A DNA stretch of 64,000 nucleotides from Brachybacterium tyrofermentans (GTDB lineage Bacteria; Actinomycetota; Actinomycetes; Actinomycetales; Dermabacteraceae), in NCBI RefSeq assembly GCF_014897585.1, contig NZ_JABUXW010000012.1, positions 1-64,000 of the forward strand, written 5' to 3'. Position numbers and translations under genes: made by a program. Shown one piece after another: positions 42,829-50,923 of this stretch (positions are counted from its first letter, which is position 1; every line of letters begins with the position of its first letter). The notes under the pieces were generated by a model. It searched no databases and had not been told where the DNA came from. It was given only the letters and a program-made list of their open reading frames with translations.

Positions 42829-44328
42829 ATGATGTCGCCATTCCTCCTGCTCGGGATCGCCGTCGCCGCGATCGCGATCCTCCTGTTCACGGTCATAGCG
42901 CTGAAGTGGCCCGCCTATGTGTCTCTGCTGGTCGTCTCCGTGCTGACCGCCCTGGCCGCCGGCGTCGCGATCCAGGACGTCGTCCCCCTCATGATCGAGG
43001 GGATGGGCGGCACCCTCGGCAGCGTGGCATTGCTGGTGGGGCTCGGGGCGATGCTGGGCGGCATCATCGAGAAGACGGGCGGTGCCGAGGTGATCGCCCA
43101 GCGCGCCGCCGAGGTGCTGGGCGAGAAGCGCCTCGCCCAGGCGCTGCTGATCGCCTCCGGGCTGGTCGCGATCCCGATCTTCTTCGACGTCGCCTTCATC
43201 ATCCTGGTGCCGATCATCTTCGCCTTCGCCAAGGCGGCCGGGCATCGTGCTCCGATCGCGATCGGCATGCCGGTCGCCGTGCTCATGGTGTTCATCCACA
43301 ACACGGTGCCCCCGCACCCCGGAGTCGTCGGCTCCACGACGCTCCTCGGCCAGGACCTCATGGGCCTGGTGACGCTGCTGGGCATCGCGCTCGCGATTCC
43401 CATGGGCGTCCTGGTGCACGTCGTCGGCACGAAGGTCATCGGCTCCCGCGCCTTCTCCCTCGATCCCGAGATCTCACAGAAGTACGCGATAGCCGGCGCA
43501 GCGAGCGTCTGCGCAGCAGGATCCGGCGCATCGGGCGGGCGCACCACAGGCTCCGCGCCCTCGGCCCTCGACACCGCCCCGACGGACGGCGAGGTCCTGA
43601 CGGACCGCGAGGTCCCGACGGACGGCGAGGTGCGAGCGGATGGCGAGACTCATCGGCGTCCCCCGGCGACGCTCGTGATCGCCCTGATCCTGCTGCCGAT
43701 CGTGATGATCGCCTGCGGCACGGTGGGGACTCTCGTGTTCCCCGACGGCAGCTCGGCGGCGAACATGCTCTCCTTCATCGGCGCTCCCGCCTTCGCACTG
43801 CTGGTCGCCACCCTGATCGCCATGTACCTGCTCGGCGTCATGCACGGCTGGGGCAGGCAGCAGATCAGCGAGGTCATGGACGGCGCGCTCGGCCCCGCGG
43901 CGATCGTCATCCTGGTGACCGGAGCCGGCGGAGTGTTCGCCAAGGTCCTCACCGAGACGGGTGTGGGCGACGCCGTCTCCGGGCTCCTGCTCGACGCGGG
44001 TGTGCCGATCCTGCTGCTGGCCTTCCTGGTCGCCCTGGTGTTCAAGGTCGCCCAGGGCTCCGGCACCGTCGCCACGCTGTCCGCTGCGGGGATCATCCAG
44101 AGCACCGTGCTCGCCGGCGATTACTCCTCGCTCCAGGTCGCGCTGATCATCCTGGCGATCGGCCTGGGCTCGCTGACCCTGTCCCACATCAACGACTCGG
44201 GATTCTGGATCGCGACGAAGTTCCTGGGGCTGTCGGTCGCCGATGGGCTGCGCACGTGGACCGTGCTGACCACGGTGCTCGGTGTCAGCGCGATGGTGAT
44301 CCTGAGCCTGGTCTGGCTCATCGCCTGA
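42829..44328 (+). CDS. GntP-family sugar-acid symporter with repeat-bearing loop
   Basis: A 499-residue permease with 12 or more membrane segments and GntP motifs LGAMLGGIIEKTGGAE (about 71-86), PIFFDVAFIILVP near 121, VFIHNTVPPHPGVVG near 152, LVTGAGGVFAKVLTETGVG near 362 and LSHINDSGFWIATKF near 447. The loop at about 215-280 carries a Ser/Gly/Ala stretch and four 6-residue repeats (TDGEVL, TDREVP, TDGEVR, ADGETH) encoded by an 18-bp DNA repeat. It is third in the operon and probably imports the acid used by the preceding enzymes, perhaps D-apionate. An 8-bp hairpin (42782-42810) precedes it. Confidence 0.85.
   Translation: MMSPFLLLGIAVAAIAILLFTVIALKWPAYVSLLVVSVLTALAAGVAIQDVVPLMIEGMGGTLGSVALLVGLGAMLGGIIEKTGGAEVIAQRAAEVLGEKRLAQALLIASGLVAIPIFFDVAFIILVPIIFAFAKAAGHRAPIAIGMPVAVLMVFIHNTVPPHPGVVGSTTLLGQDLMGLVTLLGIALAIPMGVLVHVVGTKVIGSRAFSLDPEISQKYAIAGAASVCAAGSGASGGRTTGSAPSALDTAPTDGEVLTDREVPTDGEVRADGETHRRPPATLVIALILLPIVMIACGTVGTLVFPDGSSAANMLSFIGAPAFALLVATLIAMYLLGVMHGWGRQQISEVMDGALGPAAIVILVTGAGGVFAKVLTETGVGDAVSGLLLDAGVPILLLAFLVALVFKVAQGSGTVATLSAAGIIQSTVLAGDYSSLQVALIILAIGLGSLTLSHINDSGFWIATKFLGLSVADGLRTWTVLTTVLGVSAMVILSLVWLIA
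43581..43652 (+). repeat. 18-bp in-frame tandem repeat, 4 units, inside the GntP gene
   Basis: Units begin GACGGACGGCGAGGTCCT and keep the reading frame, adding six residues each to a cytoplasmic loop. The first three units are close copies and the fourth is degenerate. Copy-number change would lengthen the loop without breaking the protein. Confidence 0.85.
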
Positions 44329-44447
44329 CGGCTCCGCCTGCTTCCCCCGATGCGGCCGCATCGACCGACGATCCCCGCACCCCGGCGACGGCCGTCGCCG
44401 ACCCTGCACTCCAGCTCTTGATCCCGTCGCTGTCCCACCCCGAACTT

Positions 44448-44459
44448 TTCCTATAGGAT
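44448..44459. promoter_or_regulatory. ATCCTATAGGAT-type motif (TTCCTATAGGAT)
   Basis: Eleven of twelve bases match the perfect palindrome. It lies 94 bases before the kinase gene, inside the apparent operon, which suggests a second, separately controlled promoter for the kinase and isomerase genes. Confidence 0.6.
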
Positions 44460-44553
44460 CGTGGGGACGACGGGGTCACCGACCCCACCCGTTCGACACC
44501 GACTGCGCGCCGCCGGTCCCCCGATTCGGACGCCCTGTGGAGGAATCTCACCG

Positions 44554-46269
44554 ATGACGTATCTCTTCAACGACCCCGCCGACTTCGCGACCGATGCGGT
44601 CCGCGGCCTGGCTCTGTCCCACCCCGACCACATCGCCGTCGTGCACGGCGGCGTGGTGCGTCCGACCGCGACCCCGAAGGGGCAGCCCGCCCTGGTGATC
44701 GGCGGGGGCTCCGGCCACTATCCCGCCTTCGCCGGCTGGGTGGGCCCCGGCATGGGCCACGGCGCCCCGTGCGGCAACATCTTCGCCTCTCCGTCGGCCT
44801 CGCAGGTGTACTCGGTGGCCCGCAACGCCGAGAACGGCGGCGGCGTGGTGCTCGGCTTCGGCAACTACGCCGGCGACGTCCTCCACTTCGGGGCGGCCGC
44901 GGAGAAGCTGCGCGCCGAGGGCATCGACGTGCGCATCATCAAGGTCAGCGACGACATCGTCTCCAACACGCCGGAGAACCACCGCGACCGCCGCGGCATC
45001 GCCGGTGACCTGCCCGTCTTCAAGATCGCCGGCGCGGCGATCGAGGCCGGCGCGGACCTCGACGAGGCGGAGCGCATCGCCTGGAAGGCCAACGACGCCA
45101 CTCGCTCCTTCGGCGTCGCCTTCGACGGCTGCACCCTGCCCGGCGCCTCCGAGGCCCTCTTCCATGTCGCCGACGGGCAGATGGGCGTGGGTCTGGGCAT
45201 CCACGGCGAGCCCGGTGTGCGCGACGAGCCGATCGGATCGGCCGACGAGATCGCTGCGCTGCTGGTCGAGGGCGTCCTCGCCGAGCAGCCCGAGCGCGCC
45301 GCGGACGGCTATCGGGGCCGCGCCGCCGTGATCGTCAACGGCCTGGGCACGGTGAAGTACGAGGAGCTCTTCGTGGTCTACGCGAAGGTCGCCGAGCTGC
45401 TCGAGGACGCGGGCATCACGCCGGTGCGCCCCGAGGTCGGCGAGTTCATCACCAGCCTCGACATGGCCGGGCTGTCCCTGACCCTGGTGTTCCTTGACGA
45501 GGAGCTGGAGCAGCACTGGCTGGCCCCCGTCGACACCCCTGCCTTCCACCGCGGCGCCACGCCCGCCGTGGAGCGCCCCCGTCGCGAGACCTTCTGGGAG
45601 GCCGGGGCCGACGAGACCCCCGAGTCCACCGAGGAGTCCCGCGAGGTCGCGACCAGGATCGCCGGCGTGCTGGACCTGTTCGAGGCCGTCTGCGCCCGCG
45701 AGGAGGCCGAGCTGGGCCGGATCGACGCGATCGCGGGCGACGGCGACCACGGCCAGGGCATGGCCTACGGCACCAAGGGCGCCGCGGCCGCCGCGAAGAC
45801 GGCCCTCGCCGACGGCGCCGGAGCCCGCACCTTGCTGGTCCGCGCCGGCGAGGCCTGGTCCGAATCCGCCGGCGGCACCTCCGGCGCCCTGTGGGGCGGC
45901 GCGCTGATCGCCGCAGCGAGCACCTTCGCCGACGACGCCGGCAGCTCGCCCCGCACGATCGTCGAGGCGGTCGACGCGGGCATCGACGCGGTGCTGCGCC
46001 TGGGCGGGGCGACGGAGGGCGACAAGACCATGGTCGACGCCGCGATCCCCTTCCGCGCCGCCCTCGCCGACGCGTTCACCGGCGACAACGCCTCCGCGGC
46101 GATCCTCTCGGCCGCCGGCGTGGCCCGCTCTGCGGCCGACGCCACCGCCGACATCACCGCGAGCCTCGGCCGGGCCCGCGTGCTGGGCGACAAGTCCCTC
46201 GGCACGCCCGACCCCGGCGCGATCTCGTTCTCCATCCTCATGACCGAGCTCGGGCAGCACCTGGCCTGA
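44554..46269 (+). CDS. DhaK-DhaL type ATP-dependent kinase, candidate L-erythrulose kinase (LerK-like)
   Basis: A 571-residue two-domain kinase. The DhaK part (about 1-330) has VIGGGSGHYPAFAGWVG near 49 and a covalent-substrate histidine expected in the GIHGEPG segment near 223. The DhaL part (about 355-571) binds Mg-ATP with DAIAGDGDHGQGMAYG near 391, AGGTSGALWGG near 442, GATEGDKTMVDA near 486 and DPGAISFS near the end. The family phosphorylates dihydroxyacetone and also D- or L-erythrulose. The RpiB- and TPI-like genes that follow match the erythrulose-phosphate isomerases of tetritol pathways, favouring erythrulose. The ATG follows GGAGG. Confidence 0.72.
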   Translation: MTYLFNDPADFATDAVRGLALSHPDHIAVVHGGVVRPTATPKGQPALVIGGGSGHYPAFAGWVGPGMGHGAPCGNIFASPSASQVYSVARNAENGGGVVLGFGNYAGDVLHFGAAAEKLRAEGIDVRIIKVSDDIVSNTPENHRDRRGIAGDLPVFKIAGAAIEAGADLDEAERIAWKANDATRSFGVAFDGCTLPGASEALFHVADGQMGVGLGIHGEPGVRDEPIGSADEIAALLVEGVLAEQPERAADGYRGRAAVIVNGLGTVKYEELFVVYAKVAELLEDAGITPVRPEVGEFITSLDMAGLSLTLVFLDEELEQHWLAPVDTPAFHRGATPAVERPRRETFWEAGADETPESTEESREVATRIAGVLDLFEAVCAREEAELGRIDAIAGDGDHGQGMAYGTKGAAAAAKTALADGAGARTLLVRAGEAWSESAGGTSGALWGGALIAAASTFADDAGSSPRTIVEAVDAGIDAVLRLGGATEGDKTMVDAAIPFRAALADAFTGDNASAAILSAAGVARSAADATADITASLGRARVLGDKSLGTPDPGAISFSILMTELGQHLA

Positions 46270-46311
46270 CATCCTGGAACCACCTCACCTCACCACTCGA
46301 AGGAGACCCTC

Positions 46312-46782
46312 ATGGCACTGACGATCATCGTCGGCGGCGACAACGCCGGCTACGGCTACAAGGAAGAGTTCAAGGCCCTGCTCGAGGCGGACGACCGCGT
46401 CGAATCGGTTCTCGACGTCGGCGTCGGCTCGGCCGACGACGGCACCTTCTACCCCAACGTCGCCGTCGCGGCCGCGGAGAAGGTCGCCGCGGGCGAGGCG
46501 GACCGGGCGCTGCTGGTGTGCGGCACGGGCCTCGGCGTCGCGATCGCGGCGAACAAGGTCCCCGGGATCCGCGCCGTGACCGCGCACGACCTCTACTCCG
46601 TGCAGCGTTCCGTGCTCTCGAACAACGCGCAGGTGCTGTGCATGGGCCAGCGCGTGATCGGCCTCCAGGCCGCCCAGGAGCTCGTGAAGGTGTGGCTCGA
46701 CCTCGAGTTCGACCCGGAGTCCTCCTCCGCGGCGAAGGTCGACGCCATCTGCGCCTACGACGGCTCCCTCGACCAGGCCTGA
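46312..46782 (+). CDS. RpiB/LacA/LacB-type isomerase, candidate D-erythrulose 4-phosphate isomerase (DerI-like)
   Basis: A 156-residue small isomerase. IVGGDNAGYGYKEEFKALL (about 6-24) aligns with the RpiB opening, with Asp-Asn replacing the more usual Asp-His. CGTGLGVAIAANKVPGIRAVTAHD (about 71-94) carries the catalytic cysteine and substrate-binding histidine, and NNAQVLCMGQRVIG follows. In tetritol pathways a protein of this family turns D-erythrulose 4-phosphate into D-erythrose 4-phosphate. Ribose 5-phosphate isomerase activity is the alternative, but its position between an erythrulose-type kinase gene and a TPI homologue argues against it. It lies 42 bases after the kinase gene, with AAGGAG. 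Confidence 0.72.
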   Translation: MALTIIVGGDNAGYGYKEEFKALLEADDRVESVLDVGVGSADDGTFYPNVAVAAAEKVAAGEADRALLVCGTGLGVAIAANKVPGIRAVTAHDLYSVQRSVLSNNAQVLCMGQRVIGLQAAQELVKVWLDLEFDPESSSAAKVDAICAYDGSLDQA

Positions 46783-46804
46783 CCCGCCCGACCCCGCCCG
46801 CAGC

Positions 46805-46848
46805 CGTGCTCCGAAAGGTTCCACCTGGATGGCACCTTTCGGAGCACG
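46805..46848 (+). terminator. Strong hairpin between the RpiB-like and TPI-like genes
   Basis: A perfect 15-bp stem (46805-46819 with 46834-46848); the loop itself can add a CCA/TGG pair. There is no T-tract. It lies 22 bases after the RpiB-like stop, so it may lower expression of the TPI-like gene or protect the upstream mRNA. Confidence 0.65.
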
Positions 46849-47031
46849 ACCGGCCGAATCGCCCCGGCGAGAGTCCCCACGGCGCACCGGGAGTCACCGG
46901 AGCGCACCGGGACACCGGAGACTGATACCGGCGTCACCCCTGCGCGGCGTCGGGAACGGCGCCGCGGGCTGGACGCACGGTGACCTCCGCAGGACCCGGA
47001 GCACCCCTCGAACGACACGGAAGGATCCCGC

Positions 47032-47811
47032 ATGAGCACCTTGTGGATCGGCACCAGCTGGAAGATGACCAAGACCCTGGCCGAGGGTCGGGCGTGGGCC
47101 GAGGGCCTGCGCGACCAGTTGGGCGGCCAGGACAACCTGGACCGTGCCGCCCCGACCGGCGTGCAGCCGTTCGTCATCCCGTCGTTCACCGCGACCACCA
47201 CCGTGCGGGAGGTCCTCGGCGAGGACTCCCCCGTGCTGCTCGGGGTGCAGAACGCCCATTGGGAGGACGCCGGCGCCTGGACTGGTGAGGTGTCCGTGCC
47301 GCAGGCCAAGGATGCCGGTGCGCAGATCGTCGAGATCGGTCACTCGGAGCGTCGTGAGCACTTCGGCGAGACCGTGGAGACCACGCGGCTGAAGGTCGCC
47401 GCGGCCCTGCGCCATGGCCTCACGCCCCTGCTGTGCATCGGCGAGAGCCTCGCGGTGAAGGATGCCGGCGGCTCCTCCGAGTTCATCCTGGAGCAGGCCG
47501 CCGGGGCTCTGGGCGGGCTCAGCGCCGAGGAGCTCTCGCGTGTGGTCATCGCCTATGAGCCGATCTGGGCGATCGGCGAGAAGGGCCGACCGGCGACCGT
47601 CGAGGAGCTGATCGAGCCCTTCGCCGCCCTCGGCGCGCAGTACACCGGGACGGTCGCCGGGATCCTGTTCGGCGGCTCCGTGAACCTCGACAACGCGGCG
47701 GACCTGCTCCGGATCGACCATGTGACCGGCCTGTTCGTCGGCCGTACCGCGTGGGAGCTCGACGGCTACCTCGAGCTGCTGCGCATCGCCGAGGCCCACG
47801 CAGGGTCCTGA
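47032..47811 (+). CDS. Triosephosphate-isomerase family protein, candidate L-erythrulose 1-phosphate isomerase (LerI-like)
   Basis: A 259-residue TIM-barrel isomerase with all catalytic residues: Asn/Lys-region WIGTSWKM (about 5-12, where the usual Asn is Thr-Ser), His in EIGHSERREHFGE (about 101), Glu in VIAYEPIWAIG (about 173) and the phosphate loop GILFGGSVNLDN near 212. The TSWK start instead of GNWK is typical of the EryH/LerI branch rather than of housekeeping TpiA. That fits conversion of L-erythrulose 1-phosphate to D-erythrulose 4-phosphate. The ATG has AAGGAT upstream. It ends the operon. Confidence 0.75.
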   Translation: MSTLWIGTSWKMTKTLAEGRAWAEGLRDQLGGQDNLDRAAPTGVQPFVIPSFTATTTVREVLGEDSPVLLGVQNAHWEDAGAWTGEVSVPQAKDAGAQIVEIGHSERREHFGETVETTRLKVAAALRHGLTPLLCIGESLAVKDAGGSSEFILEQAAGALGGLSAEELSRVVIAYEPIWAIGEKGRPATVEELIEPFAALGAQYTGTVAGILFGGSVNLDNAADLLRIDHVTGLFVGRTAWELDGYLELLRIAEAHAGS

Positions 47812-47819
47812 GCGCCGTG

Positions 47820-47838
47820 CCCCCGGGGAAACCGGGGG
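47820..47838 (+). terminator. Terminator-like hairpin after the TPI-like gene
   Basis: A 7-bp all-GC stem CCCCCGG/CCGGGGG with loop GGAAA, starting 9 bases after the stop codon, ends the operon that starts at 40827. Confidence 0.6.
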
Positions 47839-48060
47839 ATGGCCCCCAGGCCCTGCTCGGGGTCCGGCGATACCCTGAGAGCAGTCGGTGACGAGAGACG
47901 ACGCCGGTCCCTGCACACGGGCCCTGCAGCTGGGTCCTGTCGATGGGTCCAGCAGCTGGGTCCCGCACACGGGTCCTCCGCAGAGGCCCCGCACGAATGC
48001 CCGGCCCGTCGTCCCCGCCGCGGACGTCAGCTCAGTCCCACGAGAGGCCTGGGGGTGCCC

Positions 48061-48951
48061 ATGAGCGAGCAGTTCCGGACGAATGCTCAACCTGATCGGC
48101 GGGGTCGTATGCCCCGCCCCCGTCCCATGCCCCGAGGCCGGGACATGACCCGGTCGACGGCGGCGGGACACCGCCCTGCGTGGGGCCCACCTGGTGATCC
48201 GCTCGTGGGGACGGTCCATGCCCCGCTCTCGACGGCGGTCGCCGTGCCGCGTCGGCGCGGGCGATGGCTCACCACCGTCGTGCCCACCGTCCTCGGCGGC
48301 ACGTTCGGGATCAGCAGCTTCATGGTGCTCGGGGTGAGCAGTCTGATCGGGGGCGCGGGCCTGCTGGCTCCCTTGCTGGCCGGCCTGGGGGTCGGCGTCG
48401 TCGTCGGCGGCGGCACGGCCTTCCTGCTGCGCAACCGCACACAGAAGCCGGTGCGTCTGGGTGCCACCGAGCTCCCCGCCGGGACCCGGGCGGCGCTGGA
48501 GAAGATCGTGCACTCCACGAAGCACCAGCGACGGAGCCTCACCCGGATGCGGCGGGCCAAGCCCGGCCCGGCGGTCAAACCGGTGCTGAACCGGGCGGAG
48601 CTGCTGCTGCAGCGGATCAATGCCCTGGTGGGCTCCGCGGCTCTGCAGTCCCGTCGTGCGTCCGACGACGACGTGCTGATGCTCGAGGGCATGGCCGCTC
48701 GCTACGTCCCGGAGCTGGTGCGTGCCCTCGAGGACACCGCCGGCTTCCTCTCCCCCGTCACCGGCGAGGCACGGGAGAAGGCCCTGACGAATCTGCAGAG
48801 CATCGACCAGCAGCTGGCGGCGCTCGGCGAAGAGCTGGACCGGATCGAGCACGACATCGTCGCCGGGGTCACCCGTTCGCTCGACGTCCACTTCGAGTTC
48901 CTGAGGCGCCGCCTGCCCGATCAGGCCGCGGATCCGTTCGAGGACCGCTGA
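48061..48951 (+). CDS. Membrane protein with C-terminal coiled coil, function unknown
   Basis: A 296-residue protein. Residues 1-65 are Arg/Pro-rich and probably disordered. Two membrane segments follow (TVVPTVLGGTFGISSFMVLG at about 72-91 and LLAPLLAGLGVGVVVGGGTAFLL at about 99-121), then a long charged helical region (about 145-285) with heptad character (REKALTNLQSIDQQLAALGEELDRIEHDIVAG). The ATG at 48061 is the most likely start, with only a G-rich site upstream. The preceding 150 bases are GGGTCC-rich and repetitive. It does not look connected with sugar metabolism, and I recognise no family. Confidence 0.6.
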   Translation: MSEQFRTNAQPDRRGRMPRPRPMPRGRDMTRSTAAGHRPAWGPPGDPLVGTVHAPLSTAVAVPRRRGRWLTTVVPTVLGGTFGISSFMVLGVSSLIGGAGLLAPLLAGLGVGVVVGGGTAFLLRNRTQKPVRLGATELPAGTRAALEKIVHSTKHQRRSLTRMRRAKPGPAVKPVLNRAELLLQRINALVGSAALQSRRASDDDVLMLEGMAARYVPELVRALEDTAGFLSPVTGEAREKALTNLQSIDQQLAALGEELDRIEHDIVAGVTRSLDVHFEFLRRRLPDQAADPFEDR

Positions 48952-49054
48952 CGCCGACGGCGACCCGCACCCGTCGGGGACCTGCACCCGTTGATGATCC
49001 GCACGAATGAGCGATCGGCGCCCGTCGGCGACCTCCTGAGGAGGCCGCCACAGC

Positions 49055-49771
49055 TCAGGCGATTTCCGTGGTGGCCTGCGCCTCGACCTCGCTGGTCTGG
49101 ATGGACCGCACGAGCACCGCGTCGAGGTGGTCGGCGAGCGCCTTGAGCGCCGCGTCGTGATGGTGCTGGCGCACCTTCGCCAGGATCGTGCCGTGCTCCT
49201 CGTACGCCTCGCGGGCGTCGAGCTGGAGCGGCCCGCCCTCCCAGGTCTGGCGCATGCGGTGCGTGTGGGTGCTCAGGCTCTCGAACATCTGGGCGAGGTA
49301 GCGGTTGTCCGCATGCTTGTAGAGCACCTGGTGGAAGCCCCAGTCCGCCTGGAAGTGCTCATGGACCAGCTCGTAGGAGACCTCGCTGGTCTGTTCCGCC
49401 GCATCGATGCGCTCGATGATCTCGGCGTGGTGGGCCTGCGCCGCCTCGAGGTCCGCGAGCAGGTCGTCCCAGTGCTCGAAGGCACGGTCCAGCACCGCGA
49501 GCTCGATGATCTTCCGGGCCGCGAGGAGCTCGGTGATCTGATCGCCGTCCAGCATCGGGGCGACGACGTATCCGCGCAGCGCGACGTATTCCACCAGGCC
49601 GGAGCGCTCGAGGGACACCATCGCCTCGCGCACCGGGGTGGGTGAGACCTCGAGGTCGCGGGCCAGTCCGTCGATGCTCAGGCGGGAGCCCGGCGCCCAC
49701 CGGGCCTCGAGCAGACGCTGGAGGATCAGCTCCTCGACCTCGTCGCGCAGCACCTGTCGTCTGATGGCCAT
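49055..49771 (-). CDS. GntR-family regulator, FCD (VanR-like) subfamily
   Basis: A 238-residue regulator with a winged helix-turn-helix at about 1-75 (LRDEVEELILQRLLEARWAPGSRLSIDGLARDLEVSPTPVREAMVSLERSGLVEYVALRGYVV) and an FCD domain at about 85-225 whose likely metal ligands are Asp/His in DWGFHQVLYKH and the late histidines. The SPTPVREA recognition helix differs from the GRSAVREA helix of the regulator at 39777, so the two should bind different sites. A copy of the TCCTATAGGA-type motif lies upstream of it, making it the best candidate for the regulator of that motif. The start ATG at 49771 follows AAGGGA. Confidence 0.85.
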   Translation of the reverse strand: MAIRRQVLRDEVEELILQRLLEARWAPGSRLSIDGLARDLEVSPTPVREAMVSLERSGLVEYVALRGYVVAPMLDGDQITELLAARKIIELAVLDRAFEHWDDLLADLEAAQAHHAEIIERIDAAEQTSEVSYELVHEHFQADWGFHQVLYKHADNRYLAQMFESLSTHTHRMRQTWEGGPLQLDAREAYEEHGTILAKVRQHHHDAALKALADHLDAVLVRSIQTSEVEAQATTEIA

Positions 49772-49839
49772 CTGATGATTCCCTTCGAGCGCGGGGGTCC
49801 GGACGTCAACGGCCGAACCCACGCAGCAGTGGTCCCGAT

Positions 49840-49851
49840 TTCCCATAGGAT
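49840..49851. promoter_or_regulatory. ATCCTATAGGAT-type motif (TTCCCATAGGAT) before GntR gene
   Basis: It lies 69 bases upstream of the GntR/FCD start and would allow self-regulation. Its last four bases are shared with the stem of a 36-bp terminator-like palindrome, so the match is partly explained by that structure. Confidence 0.4.
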
Positions 49852-49883
49852 ACCCAGCCGTCGGCGCCGACGGCTGGGTATCC
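49848..49883. terminator. Perfect 36-bp palindrome (18-bp stem, no loop)
   Basis: GGATACCCAGCCGTCGGC is followed immediately by its exact reverse complement. It lies 39 bases past the stop of the minus-strand oxidoreductase gene at 49922, so it probably ends that operon before the GntR promoter. Confidence 0.75.
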
Positions 49884-49921
49884 GAGGAACTGGGAAGCGG
49901 GAGTACCGGGAGGGTCGGGCC

Positions 49922-50923
49922 TCAGGCCCGCGCCAGCTCCACGGGCTGACCTGTGCGCACCGACTCCTGCGCCGCGGCGACCACGCGCACCGTGCGCAGG
50001 CCCACGTCGCCCGAGGGCTCCACGGCCTGGCCCGCCCGCACGGCCCCGAGGAATGCCTCGAGCAGGGCCGCGTCGGGGTCCACGCCGTAGGGCAGCCACT
50101 GGCCGGGCCCGCCGACGTGCTCGGCGAAGGCGTCGACCTGGAGCTGACCGCCGGTGCCCACGGCCTGGATCCGCAGGCCGCCCCAGGTGGGGGCGTCGGC
50201 CGGCTGCGACCAGGAGCAGTCGATGATGGCGACCAGACCCGAGTCGTAGGTCAGGGTGACGAGCCCGCCGGTCTCGGCGCCCGCGCCGGCCCGATCCGCC
50301 CAGAGGATGCGGTTGGTGATGGCGTGCACCGTCGTGGGCGGGCCGACCATCGAGTCGAGAATCTCGGCGATGTGCACGGTGTGGTCTACGAGGGAGCCAC
50401 CGCCGGCGAGCTCCACGTCGGTGAACCAGGCACGGGTGTCGGGCAGCTTGCCGTTGTTGGTGCCGGTGATGCCGATGACCTCGCCGAGGGCGCCGTCGGC
50501 CACAGCGGCGCGCAGGGTCTCCACGGCCGGCGCGAAGTGCACCGGGAAGGCGGTCATGAGCACCACGCCGGCCTCGGCGCACGCGGCGACCATGGCCTCC
50601 GCGTCGGCGACGTTCGTGGCCAGCGGCTTCTCGCACAGCACGTGCACGCTGCGGCGGGCCGCCTCGAGCACGAGGTCCTTGTGGTGGGCGTTCGCACTGG
50701 TCACGACGATCGCGTCGGGACCCTCGGGCCAGGCGTTCCAGGCCTCGTCGTAGGAGCCGACGACCGTCACCCCCTGCACGTCGCCGAACCCGTCGGGATC
50801 GGCGACCACCAGGTCGATGTCGGCGCGCGGCTCGAGCAGGGCCGCGTACGCCCCGGCATGGGTGTGCGCGCAGCTCATGAGGGCGATCTTCAGCGTGCCC
50901 GGGGTGGGCGATGCGGTCAGCAT
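49922..50923 (-). CDS. Gfo/Idh/MocA family oxidoreductase (second in pair)
   Basis: A 333-residue dehydrogenase. The N-terminal nucleotide fold opens IALMSCAHTHAGAYAALLE (about 13-31), an atypical form without GxGxxG. It continues with VTSANAHHKDLVLEAARRSVHVLCEKPLATN carrying the conserved EKP lysine near 98, and the catalytic histidine region GGGSLVDHTVHIAEIL near 175. Its start overlaps the preceding oxidoreductase gene by seven bases. The AHTHA opening is found in oxidoreductases linked to sugar-acid and glycoside loci. D-apiose dehydrogenase is of this superfamily, but I cannot assign that role here. Confidence 0.78.
   Translation of the reverse strand: MLTASPTPGTLKIALMSCAHTHAGAYAALLEPRADIDLVVADPDGFGDVQGVTVVGSYDEAWNAWPEGPDAIVVTSANAHHKDLVLEAARRSVHVLCEKPLATNVADAEAMVAACAEAGVVLMTAFPVHFAPAVETLRAAVADGALGEVIGITGTNNGKLPDTRAWFTDVELAGGGSLVDHTVHIAEILDSMVGPPTTVHAITNRILWADRAGAGAETGGLVTLTYDSGLVAIIDCSWSQPADAPTWGGLRIQAVGTGGQLQVDAFAEHVGGPGQWLPYGVDPDAALLEAFLGAVRAGQAVEPSGDVGLRTVRVVAAAQESVRTGQPVELARA

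Noticed and set aside
46312..46782. Housekeeping ribose 5-phosphate isomerase B
   Set aside because: The usual Asp-His start is Asp-Asn and the operon is catabolic, so the DerI-type role is preferred.
47032..47811. Housekeeping triosephosphate isomerase (tpiA)
   Set aside because: The TSWK start and its place after DhaKL- and RpiB-type genes point to the erythrulose-phosphate branch, and no gap-pgk neighbours are present.
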